A stretch of DNA of 64,000 nt, taken from contig CM068587.1 in NCBI GenBank assembly GCA_035048485.1, forward strand, positions 34,873,816 to 34,937,815, written 5' to 3'. Below the pieces are notes generated by a model that did not search any database, was not told where the DNA came from, and saw only the letters and a list, made by a program, of their open reading frames with translations. Made by a program: the position numbers and the translations under genes. Every line of letters starts with the position of its first letter. Position 1 is the first letter of the stretch. Positions 24,806 through 37,774 of the stretch are shown one piece after another. Source of the stretch: Pteria penguin. Taxonomy: Eukaryota; Mollusca; Bivalvia; Pterioida; Pteriidae.

Positions 24806-24847
24806 GTGGAATGCCCCTTTTCCGGAAATTCTGGATCCGCCGCTGTA
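24806..24847. repeat. Solo transposon-like end 'ctggatccgccgctg'
   Basis: GAATGCCCCTTTTCCGGAAA then TTCTGGATCCGCCGCTG resembles hAT-type ends (CAGNGGCGGATCCAG), with no partner end seen nearby. A similar solo end lies near 18597-18612. Confidence 0.4.
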
Positions 24848-25559
24848 ATGTCGTGCAAAGCTATTGCGCAGTGAAGGACCTTGTTACTTAGCATATTACA
24901 TAGATTCGGAGACCTGGTGGCAAAGTCGACAAATGTAATAATGATTTACATAATGGTGATTTACGTTAATAATCACCGCTAATTCGGCAATCACCGCTGA
25001 TGAAGAGGACGTGGCTATTGATTTTCTTAATAAATAACATTTATGTATCGTATATGGAAAATCCATCATTATTACAGGGTGTGAAAGAGGATAATATGAG
25101 AGAGAGAGAGAGAGAGAGTTGCTACATCTTTGTACAACTATGAGGGGACAGGTCAGCCATGTCAATCTCAGTGTATTCTTACTGCATGCATTATCGATGT
25201 GATGCCCTCCCATCACAATGACCTCAGAAACTTTGATTTTACACTTATTTTGTTCTGTATTTCCAATCAGTAAAAATTTATTACATATCCGTATACATGT
25301 TTCGTGTGCAGTATTAACATATTTTAGACAGGAGACAAAATTATATTTTAAAATCAAATTTATCTATGGAATAGAAGATAGTGAATCGAAATATTTTTTG
25401 TAGCAATTCTGTGATCTCCTTTTGTTTTACAACATACATTGCTGTATGAATAAGAGTTGTCAGAGGATAGCAAGGCCCGCCGGAAAAGGGTAACTTTTTT
25501 AAAAGGTTGTAACAATCAGATATGATTCTATAATGTAAAAGCATATTGAAAGCAATGCC

Positions 25560-26400
25560 ACTAAATCAAGGGTGCCAAATAAAAGCAACTGTCATATTTT
25601 AACCTGTACCACAAAAACTATGAAAGCCGTATTCCTTACATTTCAAAAGTTATAAGCCAGGTTAATTCTTTTAAAAGTAGGCCAAACTGAAAGGTCAAGA
25701 TCACTAAGTCAAATCATGGTACCAAATAAAACTTATGATCCTGAGGAATCTGTATGATAAATATATGACAGTGCAAAAGATACAGCTCTGTTTAACATTT
25801 TCTAAAAATCATTCAATGTCCAAGGTCAAGGTCAATAGGTGAAAAGTCATGGCCCTGTCATGAAAGCTGCAGCCAAACCCCATTCCTTATGGTCGAGAAT
25901 TCCAATCATTCGGCCACGAGCATCACTGAAGAGACATAACTTGTCGAAATGCGCATATGGTGCACAAAATTAAATGGTATATATGTTCTATATTTTTTTC
26001 AAAACGTATGGACAAGATTAATGTTTTGGAAAATCTATTGTTCAAAAGATATTAGTCAGGTTAAAGTTCTTGAAAAGTGGTCAAAGTCACTAGGTCAAAA
26101 GTCATGACTCCTAAAATTCTTGTCATTACGACTTTGATATGTAAAATATCAAAACTTCAAAACATATAGGACAGATTAAAGTTTTTGAAAAATAGGTCAA
26201 AGTCCAAGGTTAATGTCATTTGGTAAAAAAACATGACCCGAAATGAAAGCTCTGGTCATGGGGAATCTATATGTAAAATATCAAACCCAAGTTCCTTGTA
26301 GTTCAAAAGATATTGCCCAGGCTCAAGGTTTGTCGATGGAGGACGATGACGCCGAAGGTATGACATCAACTCTCCGGACTTTTGTCTCGGCAAGGTAAAA
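25560..26400 (+). repeat. Dispersed 'aaggtcaaggtcac' type repeat, copy 2
   Basis: Four roughly 100-150 base sub-repeats share TTCAAAAGATATTA..CAGGTTAA.GTTCTT..AAA..GGTCAAAGTCACTAGGTCAA in order. It ends near TGGAGGACGATGACGCCGAA. Confidence 0.6.
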
Positions 26401-28544
26401 TGGAGAGTAAAAAGACAAGACAGTCAACAAGTTAGCGGTAGGGAATATGACACGTTCAACAACTGATAAGGGATTTCTAGAAGACAATTACGGTCAACAC
26501 TAAATACTTTCATTATAACAATACATAGACATTAAAATGATGCATTGGTGCAAGGAGATTTTCATCTTTACAAAATATACAGAATTAGTGCGAAAAATAT
26601 TTTTGAAAGCCATTAATGATTCATCAATGCTTTACAGTGCAATTTTAGAGCAAAGTGATCATTTTCAAGCTTTATAAGAGAGTGAACATATATGGATGTC
26701 AAACTCCAAGTAAAAATTAATTGTATTTCTCCGATAAGCACTTCCTTAACACAATTATTGAACAGAAGTGATGGAAATCAGTTGTCAAAATAACCAAGAA
26801 ATTCAAGGCAAGATTGAATAATTGAGAAGCATGTGTAATACGAAACCATCTTGTCACTCGCCATTTAAAACGTTCTAATGACGTGATAGTGAAGCGACTG
26901 GTATTGCTTTCACAAAACCAATTCCCGTCTGTGAAATATCCGTTTTCAGACATTTGATCATTTCTGCCTTTATATCAATTTATCTAAAGTAAACTGCACA
27001 AATATTAATACAACTTTCTTAATGGAAAACAATGATATATGCATGACGCTAAAGCAGATATATTTCTCGCATAGTTTGATAAACATAGAATCCCCCGCTT
27101 TCGGTAAAAGACATTATTGGAATCCGTCTCTGAATATTGAGGATAATTATCACCAGGAAGGGACCCCACGTCCGTCTAATGAAGTCCCTTTATTTGCAAA
27201 TCAAATGACAACATAGCGTGTATAAACTGTGACTTCGGTTTGTCAAACCATGCCAACGTGTCGTGCGCTCTCCGAGATCCCCTACTTCATCATCTGTGAT
27301 GTAACATTATTTTTCAGCCCTCTTTCACCATCAAATCATTAGGACCAGAATAATGGGCGCGAAGTTGCTTCATCAACTCAAAATTCGGGTGTGATATTGC
27401 AAAATAATGATGACTTTGGAGGTTTTTTTCTTCAAATGGATTACAGGCTGTAGAAAATAGGAACTACAAAGAATGTCGGCTTTCTCATTTGAGGTCCCTC
27501 GTTAGTTGACGCTGAACTTTCAATCCCAGTTCAATCATTATCTTTTACGCCTAAAAACGTTTCATTGATTCTGAATTAATCTGTAAAGTTAGAATGCAAT
27601 TTTCTTGTTCGTGGTTATGAATTATCATTTTTTTTTTTTTTGTAAGTATGTGTATGTTCTACGATATGTCAAAATACTGGATGCAAGACGATGACAATGT
27701 AAGCAGATACCAACCAAACGAAGCAAAACCACTTCTACTAAGTACATCGTAAAATTCTACACGTATAACTTCAACTCTTGCAAGATCTATAGTCAAGTCA
27801 CGTGATAACCTTTTTGACATTAAACTGATTATCAAAGCATACGCGTTATATCAATCACAGTCATGCATTATAAGAACACGCTTTTCCTGAACTTCTTTTA
27901 GCAATTGTAGTTTTTATAGACAAACGAAATAATAATTATACCTTTCACCCCTCTGATGTCTATATTAACAACTTCAACATGAAAACGGATCAGTGGTGAA
28001 CTTTGAACGTAAAGAGATCAAACAATGTGTAGTTCTTTTTAGCGAGATTAAGTGTTTACATAAAGTCGCTAACCCTCCATCACAAATGTTGATTTTGTTT
28101 CGTAGGAAGTGAGCTTTTTTCTATCTAATACTGCTAATCACGGCCGATAATGACATAGTAGATGTAGATCTTCATTAAGTCAACAGATATATAACTAATG
28201 TTGTCCAGCTAGAAATTAGCTTAGCTAGGATTCAGTAGCATTGCTTTCAAAGCCTTTTCATTAAAACGTGATATGGAAACAGCAGCTTAGATTTAAGTCA
28301 TGAAGACCCGGATGTAACGGTCGAATTCGAAACGTCTATACTTTGAGTGTCATTACAATGTTTGTACCATAAACTTGCTTAATGGATCGTCATGGCGGGA
28401 TTTCAATCAATCAAAATGTGCGGGGACACTAGCGTGAGTCAATATTTGCAATCTATTCATTTCCTAAACTTTTTTCAGGGTCAAGAAAAAATATCGCTCG
28501 TATTCCACCATTTCCATTATATACAAGGAACAGATTTGGTATGG

Positions 28545-28725
28545 TGGTTAACGTTTAGTTTGCAGTGCGCACGATCCGAGTTCGAATCCGGAATGTGCCA
28601 CTATTTATTTATAAGAGGTTAACTGCCTTTTGGTTATAAGTGCGACATGGCTGAAAAATTGTTGAATGCGATGTGAAATTGTATTAAACCAAAGCACTGT
28701 ACGAATGGCGGATGAAGAGTGGGAA
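28545..28725 (+). repeat. Second tRNA-derived SINE type
   Basis: The tRNA-like head begins TATGGTGGTTAACGTTTAG with box B GAGTTCGAATCCGG. The body ends TGCGACATGGCTGAAAAATTG..GAATGCGATG, a tail style seen in bivalve SINEs. It differs from the main family. Confidence 0.6.
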
Positions 28726-28844
28726 CTCTCAACCCCATTTTTCATTCATTAGTTTACAGTTTCAATATAAGTATGCCTTTTATTTGTGAGTGTTTTACTT
28801 TTGCTAGTGGTTTGTTTCTTTGTTTGTTTTAGGGTTTCATTATT

Positions 28845-28897
28845 ATTATCATCATCATCATCATCATCATCATCACCATCATCACCATCATCAATAC
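28845..28897. repeat. (ATC)n microsatellite
   Basis: About 14 ATC/ACC triplets. Confidence 0.9.
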
Positions 28898-31177
28898 ATA
28901 TTTTGCAAGGGGCGGAGGAAAGGGGGATAGTTTAATCGCGAAAACGAAACGCCCCGGATAAGTTTCTGTGCGTCTGTATGAGATACAGGCATGCAATGTA
29001 ATTCCAGGGACGACTCGCAAAAATAATTCTCGCAAACAAAGCCTGTACTCCATTCAAGGACTGCTTTATCCCCGAAAATACACCCTTTGTCAATAAGTTC
29101 CAGTATTAGATAACAGACATGCAGTTAAATTCCAGGGAAACTTTAGCACGATAATAGCTACCCATCCCTACACCCCCCACCCTACTTTAATCGAATAAAT
29201 TTCGGATATCGAAAACAAATTATTACTTATAGTATCTCTAACAGTTCACTAAGTAATTACATTTTAGTAAAACAAATGCTAGGAATCAGCATCCTCAGAC
29301 CATAGCATACTGGACATTAAACTACTCAATCTAGATTCGAAATTGGTTATTCAAGCTTCACGTATAACATAAGACAGGTCAGAAGCCGCTGCCATATGTC
29401 AGCGAGGTTGGAATACTCAATTCTTATGTAATGTATTGCAGCAATGCATACTATGAACATAAAAGGCTGAGCACTCACAACAGCTCGGACAAAACATACA
29501 TGTATATATATCACGACCTCTGAACATCGTTATTTTTCATTATATCTTACCTGGTAAGTAATGACACCTTATCCCTTTTCATTAAAAGATGTTAGGTCCA
29601 AAATAAAAACGAAATTTCTTTCGCTTACTTAGAAATAAGCTCGTTGTCCTTGCAGCAATGTTTTCATATTACCTTTAAGCATGCAGGCTTAACTCCGTGA
29701 TCGAAAAGCACTTCTCCCGTTGTTCCTTAACACAATTTCATGTGAAAATGTTACGCAAAAATTGTTTCACTCTAAAATGAATCATTCTAAAATGAAAAAG
29801 AAAAAGAAACAAATACTGCTCCTAATTTACTACGTTGTCATTTCCTTCAAATTTTGCCTAAAATTTTTAAAATTATGACCGCGCTGTTCAAAAAGATCAA
29901 GAGAACACCGATTTGCCGTTGTTCACATAACCGCCGTGCTCTCTAATCCGGTACATAACACGAGTAGTAATTGTAACTGTAAATGAACTCCGTACAGCTG
30001 TTCAATTTCTACGTTTTGCCTATTTTAACATACAATTGTTTTTGTTTATTCCATGTTAGCATCGAGCTGTGGCAGTACTCACGATTTTACATCTGTCGTC
30101 GGCTAATTTATCTGCGGAGTTTACCAAGTGTATTCCTTGACTCTTTTGAAGACTTCATATTTATCTAGTATTGATACATGATTGATTCCAGTTTATTCTA
30201 GACAAATGTATATTGTATTTATGTTAACATAAATACAGCGCCTTTGTGTAGACGGACAGATTAGAATATCATACGGAGTGGCAGATATCACAATCTTAAG
30301 AGAGTATTATCGGAAGATCTCGAGATAACGAGATAAAACTCTTCACTGATTCACAGCTTGATGTCGTGTAATCCACCCGTAGAAAGACACCACCCCGTTA
30401 AGATATTCATTTCCACTGTTGCTGCCTGAGCTTTGCAGAGTTATCTGCCAATCTTGGCGGAGTTATCTCCCCGATAACAATTGATAGTGAGGGGATCTGA
30501 GCGATACTCCCGCACAGAATAGCCAATGTGCAAGAATAAATTAGGCATGTAATTATAGGATAAGATAATCTTGGGATCTAATAGATTTTAATCAACCTAG
30601 TATTGTAATTCTTTCAAACTCGACCTAACTGTTCACCTATCTAAACATTTGGAGGCGTTTAACGTTGCTCAATGAACAGGGACGGAGTCAGCTTGAGACG
30701 GTAAAACGCAAGGTTGTCGATAGAACCCAACATTGTGATCAATAATGTGGACACCAAAAGTGAAGGAGCAATTAAAAAACTAAACTAAAATAATATAAAA
30801 TACAATAATTAAATAAAAATCAAACAAACAAACGAATAAACACCTCTCTGCATAAGTTCCTTATACGTCATTGTCGATCTCCTATATATAAAATACTTTC
30901 CGGTCTCTTATTTTCTCTGTACTAGAAAAGGATCTGTTGACGCTCCCTTTGAATTTATATTTCAGAATTTATATTGAATCTATCCAATCAAACGTGAGCT
31001 TATGCTACGACAACAGCTTTGCATGGCGTCTGATTGGATGGTTTCGGTAGTTCAAATAACATGACCTCAAATGAAGCACCGTCAGTCACGTTTCCGGCGT
31101 AAACATTCGATGTGATTTGAAAGAATATTTATTTATTAACCTTACACTTTGCCTCTCATTTCTATGAAGGATGCATT

Positions 31178-31460
31178 AAATGATTTATTAATTATTGTTT
31201 TACGTCACTCCACGATGATTTCACATATATGTTGACGGCATCTGCTTGATTTTATTGCATAAAAATTCATACCTTTGCAATGGACCCTCCCAAAGCAGTG
31301 AGGGATCTTTTACGTGCCACGCCTACCGCGACACGAGACCTCTGTTTTTACTGTCTCACTCGGAAGACAGGACATCGGTGTATTCATGGCAGGTGTCTAA
31401 CCCGGGCCTCCCGGTCACGAGCCGAGCGCACCTCATTCTGTGGGATACATCGGCTTATGG
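31178..31460 (-). repeat. tRNA-derived SINE copy
   Basis: Near full-length with GTTTTACGTCACTCCACGAT, GCAATGGACCCTCCCAAAGC and GGCAGGTGTCTAACCCGGGC (box B side). The open frames that overlap it are by-products of the repeat. Confidence 0.85.
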
Positions 31461-31838
31461 TTGTATTAAAGCTGAGTACGGAACAGCTGTACGGAGGGTA
31501 TGTCCTTCCTCTTCCACTAATAATGAACCATGCCGGGGCAAAGTTAATGTTGAAAAAAGTTGGTAAAATATTCACACTACGTTCATGTATGGTGCAGACT
31601 ATGTACAGTAACATTGCGCAGGACCGTGAAGACTCCCATATTACTCTCTCTGCAACAGATACGTGTGTAAACATCCCCGTTCTTTTGAAGGCTAGATTTA
31701 TCGGTTATATTCGGTAACTTTCGTTTGAGGGTAGGCGGTCGCTTATTGCAGGGTACCTTTATGACAGTGCATTTAATGACGTGTTACGGGGTTGATCCTG
31801 TTTCCTTGGGTTGAGTTTATGTTGCTGATGATGAATGT

Positions 31839-32095
31839 GAAGCCGGTGTAGCTTAGAGGGTGAGTTGCTCGGGTCATGATCGAGATGTCGCGGGTTCGAC
31901 CACCTCTATGGACACACCAGTGTCTTGTCAATAAAAGCCGAAGTGCCGAGTCACGGTAGGCGATTCACGTAAAAGTTCACTTTCTTCCTCGGAAGGGATG
32001 GTTTTAAAATATTTTCTATGCAATCCATCAGGTACATTGTAGATGCCGTCACCACATACATGAAATAATCATGGAGTGACGGAAAACAACAATAG
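31839..32095 (+). repeat. tRNA-derived SINE copy, plus orientation
   Basis: The head AGCCGGTGTAGCTTAGAGGG has box B GCGGGTTCGACC. The body GTGCCGAGTCACGGTAGGCG and tail TCATGGAGTGACGGAAAACA follow, an almost complete copy lying about 380 bases from an oppositely oriented one. Confidence 0.85.
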
Positions 32096-33340
32096 TCAAT
32101 GCATGTTGTGAGCGGTGAAGTGAAATAAATATATCATTCTTTATATTTATGTAGCTGTGTTCCAAATATAGAACAATCTGTAAACGGAGCAAAGAGCACG
32201 TTCTTAAAAATCAATCTTGTATAATCCATATATCAAAAGCCTACGTAAAATGCTTATGGCATCTCCTGTTTAATTCAGTACAATCTTTGACGACGAGAGA
32301 ATGATCAGAGAAAAAATGTAACAAAATTTACTGGTAATGGAATTAAGCTAAGATTTTTTCTAATATCACTTTCTGAGAGATTTAAAAATGAGCAAATAAC
32401 TGGTAAAATAACGTTTGCTGAATAATTTTAAATCCTACTGATCCCCCTCGATCAGCCACTGAAAATGCACAATTTACTTTTAGTGACCCAGGCCTACAAG
32501 TAATGGGGAAAAAATGTTACTGTCGTTAACGCATTAACGGCTCGAATAGCCAAAACGATGGGAAAAGTGAGTTATTGAAGCGAAACATCATATATACAAA
32601 CTATAGATGGACATTCTATCCGGACATCATATTCATAATGGGATACTAGGGAATTGTCAAACAATGGAAAGATCCCATAGGACAGCTATTCTCCGATCCA
32701 ATTTCTCCACGGTCAGTTCTCAATCAGGCTAATGTGTTGAAACTCTCCGAGGGTTGTATCGGAACAAAACGATTGGAATGTATTTATTCATCCGCCTTAA
32801 ACACAACCCCTCAAAGACTAAACACCGACGTATGTGTATACATGTAGAGTACGTAGGTAAAACATTGACATAATTGCTGAACCATGTGTTATTTTCATAG
32901 CTGCAGCCCCCTGCAATTTCATGACGATGGGTAGAAAAGTTGGAACATAAAAAGTCGAATTATCATCTCGCATCAAACGTGAATCGCTTAAATAAATAGT
33001 CCGTCCGTGTGACCTGCGCAAGTATATGTGTTATCACTACGCAGATGTCGGTATGCTTAATTTGAATAACATTCGGAAGTGTTTTGATTTATCGTATAAT
33101 TGTATACATAACCATAGGTTAGCGCATTATTGAATGTCAACAGCTTATTCAGTAGTTGTTACGAATGTGCCAGATGTTCGACTGAAATATCACAAACTTA
33201 TACAACAGCGTATTCACCATCTCACAATTACATCTAAAATAAGTGATTCGAGAATTTCAGGTTAAATTCGAGGACTATTCTGTATACAACCTTCATTAAA
33301 ATTATCATTAATATATAGGCATTTGTGCCCTTTAAAACTT

Positions 33341-33380
33341 TTTTTTTTTGTTTTTGTTTTTGTTTTTGTTTTTGTTTTTT
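33341..33380. repeat. (TTTTTG)n microsatellite
   Basis: About five TTTTTG units after a poly-T run. Confidence 0.85.
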
Positions 33381-33389
33381 TTGTGGCAG

Positions 33390-33570
33390 CACCTGTCTGG
33401 TACAGTGTGTCATAATTTTGTTATTAGTAACAGGCACACCCTAAGCAGTGAGAGATCTTTTACATGGGATGTCAGTTAATACTGATTCATCGGAAGGAAA
33501 GATAGGTAGGCAGAAAATTATAAATCACCTTAAAATATTGTTAATTACAGCTGGATCAAACCCGTGACAT
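33390..33570 (-). repeat. tRNA-derived SINE, degraded
   Basis: Keeps ACACCCTAAGCAGTGAGAGA and TCTTTTACATGGGATG, then ACAGCTGGATCAAACCCGTG at the head side. The rest is eroded. Confidence 0.55.
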
Positions 33571-33576
33571 CAGGTT

Positions 33577-34375
33577 TGAAATACAGTACGACCACTGGAC
33601 CAACGTGCGCCCAGTGAGCAATATAAATACATTACGACCACTGAACCAATGTGTGCCCAGTGTGCAATATAAGTACAATACGACCACTGGACCAACGTGC
33701 GCCCAGTGAGCAATATAAATACATTACGACCACTGGACCAACGTGCGCACAGTGAACAATATAAATACAGTACGACCACTGGACCAACGTGCGCCCAATG
33801 AGCAATAAATACAGTACGACCACTGGACCAATGTGCACCCAGTAAGCAATAAAAATACACTACGACCACTGGACCAACGTGCGCCCAGTGAGCAATATAA
33901 ATACAGTACGACCACTGGACCAATGTGCATCCAGTAAGCAATATAAATATATTACGACCACTGGACCAACGTGCGCCCAGTAAGCAATATAAATACAGTA
34001 CGACCACTGGACCAATGTGCGCTCAGTGAGCAATATAAACACAGTACGACCACTGGACCAATGTGCACCCAGTAAGCAATATAAAACACAGTACGACCAC
34101 TGACCAATGTGCGCTCAGTGAGCAGTATAAATACACTACGAACACTGGACCAACGTGCGCCCAGTGAGCAATATAAGTACAGTACGACCACTGGACCAAT
34201 GTGCGCCCAGTGAGCAATATAAATACAGTACGACCACTGGACCAATGTGCGCCCAGTGAGCAGTATAAATACAGTACGACCACTAGACCAACGTGCGCCC
34301 AGTGAGCAAAATAAATACAGTACGTCCACTAGACCAACGTGCGCCCAGTGAGCAAAATAAATACAGTGAGCAATA
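33577..34375 (-). repeat. 46-bp minisatellite, 17 units
   Basis: Unit of the type AATACAGTACGACCACTGGA, CCAACGTGCGCCCAGTGAGC, AATATA, counted by the recurring CGACCACTG. Since 46 is not a multiple of 3 and the minus strand unit has no stop in most frames, long open frames appear in all three minus frames. They cycle through the same peptide and are artefacts. Confidence 0.95.
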
Positions 34376-35199
34376 TAAAATTTCAAAAAGTTTCGAACAG
34401 CACAAAAAATGCCTTGTTAAAGTTAACTTAGAAATCTGTATAAATGGGTTGAATCTAATCGTTTCATTATCTAAACCACGTGATTAATAATAGAAAAGTT
34501 TCGAATAAAACTAAAGTCGAACCAAATGATCTAGATGCGCACTAATATGTGATCTACTATGGAAACCCTTAAATAAAGAACACGCTCAACCTTCAGCATA
34601 GCGCACATATAGTCTTCAAGAAAGAAGTTCCGAACGACGACCAAATATACCTTATACACACGGAACACTGATTTTTTCCTGGAAATATTTAAACTTAGTA
34701 TAACTCCGCAATCAACTTATTTCATCAGGTAAATGTGAAAAAACGGCTACCAAGAATTTTGTTTTTCCTGCATGATAAAAATCAAAGATCTTTACAGCCC
34801 ATTTGAGTTCTCCCCTGATCGACATGAAATCAGTACTCAGGTATAGCGCCATGCTACGAAGAATCCATATTAAACAGCAATCAAGCAGTTAATGGCATCC
34901 GTAATCCGAGAACTACGAAAAGATGTTAATAACATGCAATTTAAACTGCATTTATTGGGCTGCAATACACAACATTAGACAAGAAATCTGAGATTTTTTA
35001 CTTAAACCTGTAACTGCACCGGAACACTGAAGACAATATTAAATTTCATCTCTGAAGATACATTTTACATATTGTTTCATTTATACGTAGTTTCATGTTC
35101 TGATGTTGTAATACGACAATTTCCTCGCAGTGATAGCGCCTATTTATTTCACCTACGGTGCTGAAATGGTTTTGTGGTATCTGTATCGATCTGGCATTC

Positions 35200-35345
35200 A
35201 TTGAAGGTGTGGCAGTCCACATAGGAGACGCTTACTTTTCCCGACCACCTTGTTTCGCCTCTGTTTTCCAGGGGTATATAAATGCCTGTCGTAGTACAAT
35301 GGTGAGAGCATCATCATGTAAGCAAATACTTTCGTATTTAACATG
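35200..35345 (+). repeat. Fragment of the 'aggagacgc' dispersed element
   Basis: AAGGTGTGGCAGTCCACATA, GGAGACGCTTACTTTTCCCG and CTTTCGTATTTAACATGAA match the element at 63277-63780 in order, with the middle altered. Confidence 0.6.
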
Positions 35346-36829
35346 AAGTTTCTACCACATCGATTTAATAGATTCACGCCGTACAATTAAGCATACATCA
35401 CATATATCTCTTCATGAATTTACTCGCAGATCGGACAAATCTGCATATCTAGAGTATATATAATGCAAACAATGAAGTATATATATATATGAATGCAAAT
35501 ATTATTATTAAAGAGCGTTACTGAAACACAGTAGGAGGATACTGTTCGTTTCATTTCTTTTTTCTGTGTTGCAAACTGTATAACTTGATGCGATGTACAT
35601 ATTTCTTATGTGCAATCAACAGCTAATCGACATTACAGACAAAATGTAATCAAAACAGAAAGTACCGACAGCAGGGTCGTCATATTTAATATTGTTTATT
35701 TGCGTAGTTTAGAATATACTTTACTATGATTTTTGTTAAACCGAATTTTTGTATATATTATCAGATGTTGTTTGTCCCCCCCCCCCCCACCCCCGAGTTC
35801 TTTTCTTTTTCTTTCTTTTCAATTAATCCTTTAATATATAGTATATATGCACGAATATAATTATTTCAGTAAATATGTCATAATTGATTTTAACTTGGAA
35901 ATATAATTTCCTCTGGATGACATAAATTTCCTGCATTCGCTGACATATACAGCAAGACTTAATCCCTCTTTGATATAACTATCAAAAGGAGACTTGAAAC
36001 TGCTTTGTATGCAATGTTGATTGACAACGGATTCTATAATTATAATTGTTCAGACACCAGACAGTATTACGATAAACTACAGTAATAACTTTCATTTATG
36101 TCCAAATCAGAAAGGTATTTTAGCATTTTCTCATGGCATTTTCGTAAAGTCGGAACATTTCGGTAAATCGCAATACTACGCATTTCCAGCTGTTTGGCAA
36201 AAGTGATTATTACTACGCGGAAATGTAATTTGTGATTTCAAATTGTGCATCGTTTTGCTTACACGTGTTTGTAAATAAACAGTAACTGTAACCGCACACT
36301 TTACAGACTTTTAGCGAAAACTTTGGTGTAGTTTATGAAAAACATCCTCCCTAGATCTGAAGTTAGATAGTAGCAGGTAAACATCAGTTAAAGCGCAAAC
36401 CAACAGAAAGGGAATCATTGCAGTGACCTCGTCTTAAAATAAATTAATTTGATATGTAACGGTGCTCAAAATCGATTAATTTCACATGTAACGGTGCCTT
36501 TGATTGGTAAAGCGAATGTTTTGATTTTTTTCCTCTTTTTTGGAAGGGGGGGGGGTTTATACCTAAATCAATAAAATTTCCATTCTAACGTCTCGTTTTT
36601 TTGTATTATGGCATCTTATTTTTGTGCTCATCAGATAGTTGACAACAGAAACCCGCTTTTGGACGTAAAGATTTGATAGCATTTTCATAAATACAAACAT
36701 ATCATGCTTGAGACAAACATCAGATACTCGATATAAACACAACATAGCTAGTTGTATGACCTAAATGCAAACACACTGTTTAATTAATGCATGTTTACCA
36801 AGATTGTTTCACCTATAAGTCATCTGGTG

Positions 36830-37040
36830 ACGTCATGTACCTTGTGCAATGCACAGAAATTTAGAGCTATGCAAAAGCCACATCCTAAGTGGTGTGAAAT
36901 CTTTATCAGCCAGGTATACAATGGCAAAGGACATCGAATCTTACTGTCTCACCCGAAAGACGGGACATCCGTGGCAGAGCTTTAACTCTGGACTTCCGGT
37001 CACGAGGTTAGCTCCCAATCGGCAGAGCCAATCCGATTCT
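36830..37040 (-). repeat. tRNA-derived SINE, degraded
   Basis: Keeps TGTGCAATGCACAGAAATTT, TACTGTCTCACCCGAAAGAC and GGGACATCCGTGGCAGAG, with the head eroded. Confidence 0.7.
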
Positions 37041-37171
37041 AATAGATAGTACAAAGATTTACAACAAAACTTATATCAACTGTAGAGGTGAAATATTCAG
37101 ATGTATTCTATATAACATGTACCAATTCTGGTAACTACTTCCATTCATATATTTATTTTACATCATTGTTC

Positions 37172-37312
37172 CACAGGTCCCTGCAAATAAGATAATTATA
37201 ACCAACCCCCCCCCCCTCCCGTTTTTTTCTTTGTGTTTCATTTCACGAGTCGAGAGAGAAAGTCAGAGGGGGGAAAAGGGGGGTATGATTATCTTATCTG
37301 CAGGGACCTGTG
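37172..37312. mobile_element. 141-bp hairpin MITE with probable 8-bp target duplication
   Basis: The ends CACAGGTCCCTGCAAATAAG..ATAATTATA and its reverse complement match over about 30 bases. It is flanked by CATTGTTC (37164-37171) and CATTGTCC (37313-37320), 7 of 8 bases alike. An 8-bp duplication with CAGG-type ends fits a hAT-derived element. Confidence 0.78.
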
Positions 37313-37657
37313 CATTGTCCATGTGCAAATGAAGTAAGAGACGAATTTATCTAAATATATGCGTATATATTCTTCAGGAAACTAGCATACTGGTTATACC
37401 TCTGGTCCGTAGTTCAGTTGCCGGATCTTCTTCGTTTATTCACTTAACACAACACGGAATATTCTTTTCATCCGGAATACAAAGTGTCGTGCCATTTAAC
37501 AGATTCCAAAAACGGGCCATTGATAAAAATCTTCCCATTTCTGCATATAACGATGACTGAAGTATATAGTGCTGATAGCTACTTGACGTGCCATATCTAA
37601 CCTTGGTCAAGTGAAAATAAAATTGACGAATTACCATTTGTTTTCAACTGGAAACTA

Positions 37658-37774
<117 letters not shown>

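Larger units (their letters stand above)
22321..33576. other. Intergenic; repeats only, no gene seen
   Basis: A long stretch without a supportable gene. It holds the MITE at 22596, a poly-C tract, 'aaggtcaagg' repeats, several SINEs (28545, 31178, 31839, 33390) and microsatellites. The 153-codon frame at 24896-25357 includes a GA repeat and is not coding. Confidence 0.55.

Noticed and set aside
24896..25357. 153-codon minus-strand open frame
   Set aside because: Includes a GA microsatellite translated as a Ser-Leu run and repeated 'ttacataatggtgattta'-like sequence; no recognisable protein.
31280..31717. 145-codon plus-strand frame
   Set aside because: Its first half is the reverse strand of a SINE; no support for the rest.
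33570..34386. Several 140-150 codon repetitive minus-strand frames
   Set aside because: All are readings of one 46-bp minisatellite in different frames.
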